Source: DASWKG01 sp036396755 (GTDB lineage: Bacteria > Actinomycetota > UBA4738 > CALAEC01). From it: DNA of 16,695 nt. Below the pieces are notes generated by a model, which was given only the letters and a program-made list of their open reading frames with translations, was not told where the DNA came from and did no database searches. Numbering within the stretch: position 1 is the stretch's first letter; each line of letters begins with the position of its first letter. The DNA lies in assembly GCA_036396755.1 (NCBI GenBank), contig DASWKG010000067.1, positions 1-16,695 of the forward strand, given 5' to 3'. Of this stretch, positions 7,821-14,169 are shown piece by piece. Made by a program: the position numbers and the translations under genes.

Positions 7821-9153
7821 CCTGCAGGAGCTGGCGTCGGCGGCGCTCGCGGGCGCGGCGGACGGCGAGGCGGTGGAGGCCTACGCGTCGGAGGCGCGAC
7901 GCACCCAGGTGAAGGCGCGCCGCGAGGAGGTCGAGTCGCTCTCGCAGTCCGAGACCCGGGGGGTCGGGGTTCGCGTGATCGTCGACGGAAGGCTCGGCTA
8001 CGCGTGGGCGGCCGATCCCACCGAGGAGGAGGCGAGGGGCCTCGTCGCCGCCGCGCGCGAGGGGGCGCAGCACGCGGGGGAGGACGAGGCGAACGTGCTC
8101 CCGGAACCCGCGCCCGCGGAGCCGCTCCCCGACCTGTTCCGCGAGGCCCAGGCGGCGCTGGGCCCGGAGCGGAAGGTCGCGCTGGCCCTCGACCTCGAGC
8201 GTGCCTCGGTGTCCGAGCACCCCGAGGTCGGGAAGGTCGAGGAGGTCATCTACGGCGACGCCGTGTCGCGGGTGGCGCTCGCCTCCACCACCGGCGTCTC
8301 GGGTGAGTACGCGCGGACCGACTGCTGGTGCGTCGTGATCGCGCTGGCCGAGCGCGACGGCGAGACGCAGACCGGCTTCTCGTTCGCGAGCGCCCGCGAG
8401 CTCGACGAGCTCGACTGGCGCGCGACCGCCGCCGAGGCCGCGCTGCGGGGCGCCCGGCTGCTCGGCGGCCGGAAGCCCGAGAGCGAGCACCTGCCGGTGG
8501 TGCTCGACCCCTGGGCGGTCACCTCGTTCCTCGGCGTGCTGGCCGGCGCGCTGTCGGCCGAGGAGGCGCAGAAGGGGCGCTCGCTCTTCGCCGACAGGGT
8601 CGGCGAGCAGGTCGGGGCGCCGAGCGTCTCGGTGGTCGACGACGGACGGCTCGCCGACGGCCCGGCCTCGGCCCCGTTCGACGACGAGGGGGTCCCCACC
8701 GGCCGCACCCCGCTCATCGACGCCGGGGTGCTGCGCGGCTTCCTGCACAACACGGCGACGGCGGCCCGCGCGGGCGCGGTCTCGACGGGGAACGCCGGTC
8801 GCGCGGGGTACCGGGGCGTCCCCGGCGTGTCGCCGACGAACCTGTTCCTCGCCGCCGGGCCCGACGACGCGGAGGCGGTGCTCCGCGCCGCCGGCCGCGG
8901 CGTCTACGTGCAAGACGTGACGGGGGTGCACTCGGGCGCCAACCCGGTGAGCGGGGAGTTCTCCGTGGGCGCGTCCGGCCTGCGGATCGAGGACGGACGG
9001 CTGGGCGAGCCGCTCCGGGAGATGACGATCGCGAGCACGCTCCTTGGGATGCTCTCGGGCATCGCCGCGATCGGCTCGGACCTGCGGTTCTTCCCCGGCG
9101 GGGTCGGCGCGCCGACCGTGCTGGTCGGCGAGATGTCGGTCGCCGGCGCGTAG
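7813..9153 (+). CDS. tldE: TldE/PmbA protease partner subunit
   Basis: A 446-residue TldD/PmbA family protein lacking the HExxxH motif, as expected for TldE, which shapes the substrate channel of the heterodimer while TldD provides the zinc. Recognisable family stretches are the N-terminal VEAYASEARRTQVKAR, the central LHNTATAARAG and the C-terminal GANPVSGEFSVGASGLRI. The start is GTG 7813, inside the last codons of tldD (8-nt overlap), with GGAGG at 7803-7807 in good SD position. The tight coupling fits an obligate 1:1 complex. The gene ends at a strong hairpin facing the convergent sigma-factor gene. Family assignment is firm; peptide substrates are not indicated by the sequence. Confidence 0.93.
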   Translation: MADLQELASAALAGAADGEAVEAYASEARRTQVKARREEVESLSQSETRGVGVRVIVDGRLGYAWAADPTEEEARGLVAAAREGAQHAGEDEANVLPEPAPAEPLPDLFREAQAALGPERKVALALDLERASVSEHPEVGKVEEVIYGDAVSRVALASTTGVSGEYARTDCWCVVIALAERDGETQTGFSFASARELDELDWRATAAEAALRGARLLGGRKPESEHLPVVLDPWAVTSFLGVLAGALSAEEAQKGRSLFADRVGEQVGAPSVSVVDDGRLADGPASAPFDDEGVPTGRTPLIDAGVLRGFLHNTATAARAGAVSTGNAGRAGYRGVPGVSPTNLFLAAGPDDAEAVLRAAGRGVYVQDVTGVHSGANPVSGEFSVGASGLRIEDGRLGEPLREMTIASTLLGMLSGIAAIGSDLRFFPGGVGAPTVLVGEMSVAGA

Positions 9154-9159
9154 CCCGCA

Positions 9160-9181
9160 CCGCCGGGCGCCGGCCCGGCGG
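9160..9181. terminator. 9-bp perfect hairpin between tldE and the sigma gene
   Basis: CCGCCGGGC-GCCG-GCCCGGCGG folds to a 9-bp all-GC stem with a 4-nt loop on either strand. It fills most of the 38-bp gap between two convergent stops. No U-tract follows, so it would be a tail-less bidirectional terminator, like the palindrome at 2013-2032. Confidence 0.6.
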
Positions 9182-9191
9182 CCGCGGACCC

Positions 9192-10061
9192 TTAGACCGC
9201 TTCGCGCATCGCCTCGACCTCGCGGGTCGCGGCGAGCTGTCCCAGGGCGTCGGACTCGAGCCGGCGCACGCGCTCGTGCGACATGCCGAGCCGCCCCGCG
9301 ATCTCGCGGAAGGACATCGGGTCGTCGCCGTGCATCCCGTAGCGCAGGGCGATCACGTCGCGCTGCACCTCGGGGAGGGCGGCGATGGCCTCCCGGATGC
9401 CCTCGTCGCGCAGGCTGAGGCCGACCTCCTCGTCGGGCTCGATGGCGTCGTCGGCGACCAGGTCGCCCAGCTCGATGTCGCCATCCTCACCGACGGGCCG
9501 GTCGAGGCTCGTGACGGTGCGTGCGGCCTCGCGCACCGCGCGGACCTGCTCGGTCGTCAGCCCCGATGCCTCGGCGATCTCGTCCTCGGTCGGGTCCCGC
9601 TCGAGCGAGGTGGCGAGCTCGCGCTGGGCTCGGAAGATCCGCTGCTCGCGCTGCGCGAGGTGCGCCGGGAGCCGGATCGTCCGCGCCTGGTTGTCGATCG
9701 CGCGGCTGATCGCCTGGCGGATCCACCAGGTCGCGTAGGTCGAGAACTTGAAGCCCCGCCGCCAGTCAAACTTCTCGACGCCGCGGATCAGGCCCAGGAT
9801 GCCCTCCTGGACGAGGTCGAGCAGGGGCAGTCCCGCCCACTGGTAGCGCTTGGCGATCGAGACCACGAGCCGTAGGTTGCACTTGATCATGCGGTCCTTC
9901 GCGTCCCGGTCGCCCTGCTCGACGCGCTTGGCCAGCTCGACCTCCTCGGCGGCGGTGAGCAGGGGGTAGCGGGCGATCTCGTTGAGGAACAGCCGGATGC
10001 CGTCGCCGGTGGCCGGCGACGCGGGTGCCTCGTTGAGCTCGTTCGTCGTCTCTTCCGTCAT
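9192..10061 (-). CDS. RNA polymerase sigma-70 factor, RpoD/HrdB-like (group 1 or 2)
   Basis: A 289-residue promoter-specificity subunit with regions 1.2 (DGIRLFLNEIARYPLLTAAEE, about 20-50), 2 (CNLRLVVSIAKRY, GLIRGVEKFDWRRGFKFSTYATWWIRQAI), 3 (LPAHLAQ to SLDRPVGEDGD) and 4 (LPEVQRDVIALRYG to ERVRRLESDALGQL). Region 2.4 keeps the -10-recognising YATWWIRQAI. Region 4.2 reads SFREIAGRLGMSHERVRRLE where the primary sigma usually has VTRERIRQIE, so it could be either a short primary sigma or a group 2 paralogue. I take ATG 10061 (MTEETTNELNE); an in-frame GTG at 10148 would add 29 low-complexity residues. The 138-bp gap to uppP shows no clean promoter to me. It is codirectional with uppP. Confidence 0.92.
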   Translation of the reverse strand: MTEETTNELNEAPASPATGDGIRLFLNEIARYPLLTAAEEVELAKRVEQGDRDAKDRMIKCNLRLVVSIAKRYQWAGLPLLDLVQEGILGLIRGVEKFDWRRGFKFSTYATWWIRQAISRAIDNQARTIRLPAHLAQREQRIFRAQRELATSLERDPTEDEIAEASGLTTEQVRAVREAARTVTSLDRPVGEDGDIELGDLVADDAIEPDEEVGLSLRDEGIREAIAALPEVQRDVIALRYGMHGDDPMSFREIAGRLGMSHERVRRLESDALGQLAATREVEAMREAV

Positions 10062-10199
10062 GGTCCCCGTCCTCGTTGGTGCGATGGTGTCCACGCTGCC
10101 GCCCGCGAAACCTGCCGATTCGGGAGGCGGAGATAGCGATCCGGACACAACGATCCGTAGCTGAACAACGCCTCGGCGCCGCCCCGCATTCCCGATCTC

Positions 10200-11009
10200 T
10201 CAGCGGATCTGGAACCAGTACCCGATCACCACGGCGGCCGCCACGAAGAGATACGCCGCGAAGGGCCTCAGGGATCGCTCCCGGACGAACTTCAGCAGGA
10301 ACGCGATCGAGGCGAACCCCACCACGGCCGAGACCACCGCGGCGGCCACGACCCCGCCGAGGTTCCCCCCGGAGCCCAGGTCGGGCAGCTCCACCAATGC
10401 CGCCCCCAGGAAGGCGGGCAGCGCCAGCAGGAAGGAGAACCGGGTCGCGGCCTCCCGGGAGAGCCCGCGGCCCAGCCCGACCGCGATCGTGGCCCCCGAC
10501 CGGGAGATGCCCGGCGTGATCGCCACCGCCTGGCTCAGCCCGATCACCAGGGCGTCCCTCACCGTGACGCCTTCGACGGGCCGCCGCTCCCGCCTCCGGG
10601 CGGCCAGCCGTTCGGCTGCGAGCAGCACCAGCCCGGTGACGGCCAGGAAGACGCCGATCAGCGCCGGCTCGTCGAACAGGCCCTCGAAGAAGCCCCCGAA
10701 GGCGATCCCGGCGATGCCCGCGGGTATCGAGCCCACCCCCAGGAGGAGCGCGAGCCGCGCATGCCGGACGTCCTCGGGTGCCCGGCTCCCCCTCGCGACG
10801 CGGAAGATCCCGCTCAGCATCTCGCCCAGGTCGCGCCGGAAATAGAGGATCACCGCCAGCGTGGTGCCGAGGTGCACGGCGACGTCGAACGCCACCGAGG
10901 GCAGCGCCCAGCCCAGCAGGAAGGGCACGACGGTCAGGTGTCCGGAGGAGGAGACCGGCAGGAACTCGGTGACCCCCTGCACGATCCCCAGCACGATGAG
11001 CTGCAGCAC
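10200..11009 (-). CDS. uppP: Undecaprenyl-diphosphate phosphatase (UppP/BacA)
   Basis: A 269-residue integral membrane phosphatase that recycles undecaprenyl diphosphate to the monophosphate carrier for peptidoglycan and other envelope glycans; overexpression gives bacitracin resistance in other bacteria. The N-terminal active-site motif QGVTEFLPVSSSGH (Q11, E15, H24) and the second motif PGISRSGAT (166-174, R170) are intact, and length equals the family norm. I set the start at GTG 11009 (VLQLIVLGIVQG), where UppP proteins normally begin. An upstream in-frame extension exists but overlaps the CpaB gene and its codons look non-coding. A TAGACT -10 ends 7 nt before the GTG and no SD is present, so translation is probably leaderless. 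It lies 40 bp after cpaB and upstream of the sigma gene. Confidence 0.95.
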   Translation of the reverse strand: MLQLIVLGIVQGVTEFLPVSSSGHLTVVPFLLGWALPSVAFDVAVHLGTTLAVILYFRRDLGEMLSGIFRVARGSRAPEDVRHARLALLLGVGSIPAGIAGIAFGGFFEGLFDEPALIGVFLAVTGLVLLAAERLAARRRERRPVEGVTVRDALVIGLSQAVAITPGISRSGATIAVGLGRGLSREAATRFSFLLALPAFLGAALVELPDLGSGGNLGGVVAAAVVSAVVGFASIAFLLKFVRERSLRPFAAYLFVAAAVVIGYWFQIR

Positions 11010-11016
11010 GGCGGAG

Positions 11017-11044
11017 AGTCTACCGATGGCCCGCGGGCCGTCAG
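11017..11044 (-). promoter_or_regulatory. uppP promoter (-35 CTGACG, -10 TAGACT)
   Basis: On the minus strand CTGACG (11044-11039) and TAGACT (11022-11017) are separated by 16 bp, close to the TTGACA/TATAAT consensus. The -10 ends 7 nt before GTG 11009, implying a leaderless uppP transcript. The promoter sits in the 40-bp gap after cpaB, so uppP can be expressed apart from the upstream genes. Confidence 0.6.
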
Positions 11045-11049
11045 GGGCC

Positions 11050-11667
11050 TCACGACCGCCCCGGGACGATCGCGACCGACAGCTCCGCGAACGCCCGTGC
11101 GTACGCGAGCCGCTCCGCCGTGTCGGGGCTGGCCAGCAGCACGAGCTCGAGGACCCCGGTCTCGCCCGCGAGGATCTGGAGCACCTCCAGCTCCGACGCG
11201 ACCGTCTCGGCATGGGCCCGCCCGCCCCCGAAGGTGGCCAGCACGTCGACCCGGTCGCCCCGCGCGAGCGCCCCGGGCGGAAGCGACACCGGCACGGTCA
11301 CCGCCCGGTAGCCGGGAGGGAGCGCCGCCGCCAGCGGGCCGCCCCTCGAGAGGCGGAGCTGGGTGAGGACCTCGCCCTCCGCGACATCGGCCGCGAGCGT
11401 CATGCCGGCGGCCTCGGCGATCGAGCTCAGCGCGCCCGGTGGCCGGTACTCGGGCGGGATCCGCTCGACGCGGAGCAGGCTTGGCGCAAGGGTCATCCCG
11501 CGCGGTAGTGGTGACGCCGCGACGACGACCGGCGCGGCCTCGGACGGCGTCCGGGCCCGGGCCTCCAGCCGCACGAGGTGCCCTCGCAGGACGAGGGTCG
11601 CCCCCACCGCGACCAGGATCGAGACCGCGGCGAGCGCCTTCGCGGCGATCGGACGTGTTCGGCGCAT
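11050..11667 (-). CDS. CpaB/RcpC-like SAF-domain protein
   Basis: A 205-residue protein with one N-terminal membrane anchor (about 9-28, AAKALAAVSILVAVGATLVL). An SAF domain follows (about 46-110: VVVAASPLPRGMTLAPSLLRVERIP, then EGEVLTQLRLSRGG), and then an RcpC/CpaB-type region (YRAVTVPVSLPPGALARGDRVDVLATF). CpaB proteins stabilise the outer part of Flp/Tad pili. Here no other tad/flp gene is present, and the protein is shorter than classical CpaB, so a stand-alone envelope role is also possible; single SAF genes next to FmdB-like genes are common in actinobacteria as far as I recall. ATG 11667 has a near-perfect SD, AAGGAGGT, 4 nt upstream. That SD can pair with a sequence just before it (see the hairpin entry). 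Confidence 0.8.
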   Translation of the reverse strand: MRRTRPIAAKALAAVSILVAVGATLVLRGHLVRLEARARTPSEAAPVVVAASPLPRGMTLAPSLLRVERIPPEYRPPGALSSIAEAAGMTLAADVAEGEVLTQLRLSRGGPLAAALPPGYRAVTVPVSLPPGALARGDRVDVLATFGGGRAHAETVASELEVLQILAGETGVLELVLLASPDTAERLAYARAFAELSVAIVPGRS

Positions 11668-11670
11668 CGT

Positions 11671-11690
11671 GACCTCCTTCCGGGGAGGCC
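11671..11690 (-). promoter_or_regulatory. Hairpin that pairs with the cpaB Shine-Dalgarno
   Basis: On the minus strand CCTCC (11688-11684) pairs with GGAGG (11677-11673), the core of the SD, across a 6-nt loop; an outer G-U and G-C pair can extend it to 7 bp. A TAGGCT -10-like hexamer at 11699-11694 would start the transcript close to 11688, close to the left arm. This may damp translation, but chance pairing in GC-rich DNA is possible. Confidence 0.35.
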
Positions 11691-11737
11691 CCGAGCCTAA
11701 CCAGGGGGTCTGACGCGAACGCCGCTCGGCGGGGCCG

Positions 11738-12523
11738 TTACGGCTCGAAGCGGGCGCCCTCGAGGGCGGTGGCGCAGGGGCAGCTGCGCGCCTCGGGGAG
11801 GGCGGGGATGACCTGCCACAGGAGGTTGCGGAGACGGGCGTTGTTCTCCTCGAACACCTGGATCACCGCCTCGTGCGTGACGGGCGGCACCCCCTCCACG
11901 CCCACGTCGTAGTCGGTGATCAGCGAGACGTTGAGGTAGCAGAGCTCCAGCTCTCGGGCCAGGATGGCCTCGGGGTACTGGGTCATGTTGATGACCTCCC
12001 AGCCCTCGCTCTGGAACCAGTTCGACTCGGCCCTGGTCGAGAACCGCGGCCCCTCGATCACCACCACCGTGCCGCGCTCGTGGAGGTCGATGCCGGCGTC
12101 GCGACCCTTGGCGATGGCCACCTGGCGCATGGTGGGGCAGTAGGGGTCGGCGAAGGACACGTGGGTGGTTTCCGGGCCGTCGTAGAAGGTGTGGACGCGC
12201 CCGCTGGTCCGGTCGACGAGCTGGTCGCAGATCACGAAGTGGCCGGGCTTGACGCTGGGCTCCAGCGAGCCGGCCGCGCACGGGCCGATCACCCGCTCCA
12301 TCCCGAGCTCCTTCATCGCCCAGAGGTTCGCCCGGTAGGGGACCTTGTGCGGAGGGAACTGGTGCTTGAGGCCGTGGCGCGGGATGAAGGCGACCTTCGT
12401 GCCGCCCACCTCTCCGACCACCGGCGGTGTCGAGGGCGGCCCGTACGGGGTCTCGACCTCGACGGTCCGCGCGCCCTCGAGGAACGAGTAGAAGCCCGAC
12501 CCGCCGAACACGCCGACGCTCAG
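11738..12523 (-). CDS. mtnP: 5'-methylthioadenosine phosphorylase (probable CTG start)
   Basis: It cleaves 5'-methylthioadenosine with phosphate to adenine and methylthioribose-1-phosphate, feeding methionine and adenine salvage in the cytosol. Family signatures, numbered from CTG: GGSGFY (7-12, phosphate binding), IPRHG (47-51), FPPHKVPYRAN (56-66), EGPRFSTRAE (157-166), NMT (179-181) and TDYDVG (203-208, whose Asp residues favour adenine). SCPCATAL near the end has a CxC pair like that reported in thermophilic MTAPs. There is no ATG/GTG at the expected start. CTG 12523 gives the family N-terminus (M)SVGVFGGSG, has AAGGAG 8 nt upstream, and overlaps the fmdB stop as CTGA. GTG 12511 is possible but deletes four residues of the first beta-strand and lacks an SD. 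Function firm, start uncertain. Confidence 0.9.
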   Translation of the reverse strand: MSVGVFGGSGFYSFLEGARTVEVETPYGPPSTPPVVGEVGGTKVAFIPRHGLKHQFPPHKVPYRANLWAMKELGMERVIGPCAAGSLEPSVKPGHFVICDQLVDRTSGRVHTFYDGPETTHVSFADPYCPTMRQVAIAKGRDAGIDLHERGTVVVIEGPRFSTRAESNWFQSEGWEVINMTQYPEAILARELELCYLNVSLITDYDVGVEGVPPVTHEAVIQVFEENNARLRNLLWQVIPALPEARSCPCATALEGARFEP

Positions 12524-12810
12524 GCCGACTTCTCCTTCGTGCCGGAGGACCCGGAGGTGCCGCCCGCGTCCTTCTTCTCCGCGGGCTTCTCGGCCGGCTT
12601 CGGCGAGGCTTTCTTCTTCGCGTCGGAGGCGGCCTTGCGGCTGTCGGTCTTGTAGAACCCGGAGCCCTTGAAGGCGATGCCCACCGGGTGGAAGAGCTTG
12701 CGGAGCGGCCCCCCGCACACGGCGCACTCGGTCAGCGGGTCCTCGGCGAGCCGCTGGAACACCTCGACCCGCTCCCCGCACTCGGTGCACTGGTACTCGT
12801 AGGTGGGCAT
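12520..12810 (-). CDS. FmdB-family zinc-ribbon protein, similar to redox chaperone Ruc
   Basis: A 96-residue protein beginning MPTYEYQC, the hallmark of the FmdB family, with a four-Cys zinc ribbon (C8, C11, C29, C32). From about residue 57 to the end it is Lys/Ala/Ser/Gly-rich and probably disordered. The mycobacterial member in the same context (Rv0991c, named Ruc) is described as a chaperone activated by oxidation of its zinc cysteines; the shared order with fthC and the disordered tail make a similar role likely here, but this is inferred. A perfect TATAAT ends 9 nt before the ATG and no SD is present, so translation may start from a nearly leaderless mRNA. The ORF starts 10 nt after the fthC stop, and its own stop overlaps the proposed start of mtnP. 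Confidence 0.88.
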   Translation of the reverse strand: MPTYEYQCTECGERVEVFQRLAEDPLTECAVCGGPLRKLFHPVGIAFKGSGFYKTDSRKAASDAKKKASPKPAEKPAEKKDAGGTSGSSGTKEKSA

Positions 12811-12819
12811 CTACCAGCG

Positions 12820-12825
12820 ATTATA
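12820..12825 (-). promoter_or_regulatory. Consensus -10 of fmdB inside the fthC stop
   Basis: On the minus strand TATAAT is a perfect -10 and spans the last Val codon and the TAA of fthC. It ends 9 nt before ATG 12810. Transcription would begin 1-3 nt ahead of the ATG. No clear -35 is seen. Confidence 0.6.
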
Positions 12826-13402
12826 CGGGCGGGTGGTGGCGGCCAGACCGCAGGGCCCCCTCTTCGGTGACCACCAGGTCGAGGCGTTCGTCGTGCGCCA
12901 CCGCCGGGACGCGCTCGACCACCTGGAAGGCGAACCCGATCCCGATCCGGGGGGCCTCCGGGCGCATCCGACGGAGGTAGCGGTCATAGTGCCCCCCGCC
13001 GTAGCCGAGGCGATGCCCGGAAGCGTCGAACGCCAACCCGGGGGCGATCGCCACCTCGACCTCCTCGGCCGGCACCGGCTCCTGCCGGGCCGGCTCGTGC
13101 GGCCCGTAGGTGGTCGGCAGCAGGGCCTCCCCGGGCAGGGCCTCGGCCGCCTCCATCTCTCCGTCGACCAGGTAGGGGAGGAGGACCCGCTTCCCTTCCT
13201 CACCCAGCCGCAGGATCAGCCCCGAGGTCGCCACCTCGGACCCGAACGCGTAGAAGACGAGAACGGTCACGGCCTCCGCGACCTCCCGTAGCCCCAGCAG
13301 GTGCCGCTCCACCATCGCCGCCAGCCGCGTGCGCTCCCCCAGCGGCAGCGCGGCGCGGAGCCGCCCCATCTCCTTCCGCATCTCGGCTTTCTCCGGGGTC
13401 AC
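12821..13402 (-). CDS. fthC: 5-formyltetrahydrofolate cyclo-ligase
   Basis: A 193-residue enzyme (also called MTHFS) that uses ATP to convert 5-formyl-THF to 5,10-methenyl-THF, returning the storage form of folate to the one-carbon pool. The ATP/substrate motif GYGGGHYDRYL (133-143) is complete. APGLAFDASGHRLG precedes it, and RIGIGFAFQVVERVPAVAHDERLD follows, all typical of the family. Length agrees with known members. I chose GTG 13402 (MTPEKAEMRKEMGRLR), which gives the usual N-terminal basic helix; GTG 13411 is the only close alternative. TAGAGT, a -10 match, ends 7 nt before GTG 13402 in the 19-bp gap after the PIN toxin gene, so the gene likely has its own leaderless promoter. FmdB-like and mtnP genes follow at once. 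Confidence 0.93.
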   Translation of the reverse strand: MTPEKAEMRKEMGRLRAALPLGERTRLAAMVERHLLGLREVAEAVTVLVFYAFGSEVATSGLILRLGEEGKRVLLPYLVDGEMEAAEALPGEALLPTTYGPHEPARQEPVPAEEVEVAIAPGLAFDASGHRLGYGGGHYDRYLRRMRPEAPRIGIGFAFQVVERVPAVAHDERLDLVVTEEGALRSGRHHPPV

Positions 13403-13409
13403 GACCCAC

Positions 13410-13415
13410 ACTCTA
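13410..13415 (-). promoter_or_regulatory. -10 element, leaderless start of fthC
   Basis: Minus-strand TAGAGT ends 7 nt before GTG 13402, with the same geometry as the uppP and tldD promoters. It lies in the 19-bp space after the PIN gene stop (13422). No SD and no clear -35 are seen. Confidence 0.5.
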
Positions 13416-13421
13416 GGGTCG

Positions 13422-13838
13422 TCAGGACGGAAGCAGCTCGAGTGCCTCGACGTGCCGCGGCCGCATGGCCCCGAAGTGGCGGTGGTCGAGGGTCGCGAGC
13501 TTCCGTTCTCCCAGGCGTTCGACGATCGCCAGGACCGCGGCATCGACGAACCCAACGTCGAGGTCCCCGTAGGTCTTGAGGAGGCTCGCGATCCGAGCGT
13601 AATCCTCGTACTCGAGATCCTCCACGAGGAAGGAGCCATCCTCGACGTCGCCCAGGAGGCGAACCGTCGCCTCCGGCCTGCCCTCGCGCGCGACCAAGTA
13701 GTCGACCTCGGGGAGGATGGGGCTCGGCAGTACCAGGAGCTCGTCACTCTCGCCGATCAGCGCGGCACACCTCGCATGGTCCCTATCTCGATCGTGAATT
13801 GCCGCGTAGAGCACGCTCGTGTCGACGATCAGCGCCAC
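13422..13838 (-). CDS. PIN-domain ribonuclease toxin (VapC-like), module A
   Basis: A 138-residue PIN domain, expected to be a Mg2+-dependent ribonuclease toxin. The acidic site is present: D6 (ALIVDTSVLYA), E44 (LPEVDYLV), D94/D99 (GDLDVGFVDAAVLA) and D118 (LATLDHRHF). The GTG start at 13838 lies inside the antitoxin gene, whose stop is at 13829, a 10-nt overlap that would couple their translation. No independent SD is visible. The downstream neighbour fthC begins 19 bp later but seems to have its own promoter. The RNA target cannot be read from the sequence. A VapC-type assignment is likely; conserved catalytic acids suggest it is active. Confidence 0.9.
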   Translation of the reverse strand: MALIVDTSVLYAAIHDRDRDHARCAALIGESDELLVLPSPILPEVDYLVAREGRPEATVRLLGDVEDGSFLVEDLEYEDYARIASLLKTYGDLDVGFVDAAVLAIVERLGERKLATLDHRHFGAMRPRHVEALELLPS

Positions 13839-14062
13839 GATCGAGGTGGGACCCGTTCGGTCGCGTCGGTGCTGGCGATGTCTGTCCGCCCCGACGAGCC
13901 CGAGGAGAACACCCCGATGCTCTTGGGCTTCGGCCGGAACTCCCGGGCCTTCTCCTCCAGCGCCTCCCGCACGAGCTGGGAGAAGGAGATGCCGCGCTTC
14001 CGGGCCATCGCCTTCAGCCGGGCGATCACGTGGTCGTCGGCGACGATCGTCGTACGTGTCAT
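13829..14062 (-). CDS. Ribbon-helix-helix antitoxin, module A
   Basis: A 77-residue protein. The first 40 residues (TRTTIVADDHVIARLKAMARKR then GISFSQLVREALEEKAR) fit a ribbon-helix-helix DNA-binding fold: one beta-strand and two helices. The rest (KPKSIGVFSSGSSGRTD) is the kind of extended tail that wraps and blocks a partner PIN toxin. It precedes the PIN gene with a 10-nt overlap, the standard antitoxin-first order. Upstream lie a TATCAT -10 and an inverted repeat TATCA-N6-TGATA that covers both -10 and start codon, a likely autoregulatory operator for the RHH dimer, perhaps with the toxin. Divergent from module B across 107 bp. Confidence 0.85.
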   Translation of the reverse strand: MTRTTIVADDHVIARLKAMARKRGISFSQLVREALEEKAREFRPKPKSIGVFSSGSSGRTDIASTDATERVPPRSWR

Positions 14063-14081
14063 ATCAGCGGTATGATACTAC
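14058..14081. promoter_or_regulatory. Operator-like inverted repeat over the module A promoter
   Basis: TATCA (14062-14066) and TGATA (14073-14077) are perfect inverted half-sites 11 bp apart centre to centre. Extending to 14058-14066 and 14073-14081 gives 7 of 9 matching positions. The repeat covers the minus-strand -10 TATCAT (14077-14072) and the antitoxin ATG, so a bound RHH dimer would block transcription. Confidence 0.55.
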
Positions 14082-14154
14082 TTGAGGGATCTGAGCGCTA
14101 CCGAGGCTGCGCGCCCCGGGGCGTGACCATCCGAGCGTCCCGACACTTGAGCCG

Positions 14155-14163
14155 TGCTAACCT
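14155..14163 (+). promoter_or_regulatory. Extended -10, leaderless start of module B antitoxin
   Basis: TGC-TAACCT is an extended -10 whose hexamer (14158-14163) ends 6 nt before ATG 14170. No SD lies between, so the antitoxin mRNA is probably leaderless. The palindrome CGCCCCGGGGCG at 14112-14123 lies upstream and might be an operator. Confidence 0.5.
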
Positions 14164-14169
14164 TTACTC

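Noticed and set aside
7678..8931. Minus-strand frame of 417 codons opposite tldD/tldE
   Set aside because: Antisense shadow; tldD and tldE carry clear family motifs in the other strand.
10062..10199. Possible promoter for the sigma gene, and longer start at GTG 10148
   Set aside because: No -10/-35 pair with proper spacing could be found, and the added 29 residues are low-complexity; ATG 10061 is simpler.
11010..11213. N-terminal extension of UppP
   Set aside because: It overlaps cpaB, encodes Arg/Ser-rich sequence, and UppP proteins begin at the chosen GTG with a leaderless promoter before it.
14112..14123. Palindrome CGCCCCGGGGCG between the two TA modules
   Set aside because: Only 12 bp and all G/C, so common by chance here; kept as a note in the module B promoter entry, not as a separate site.
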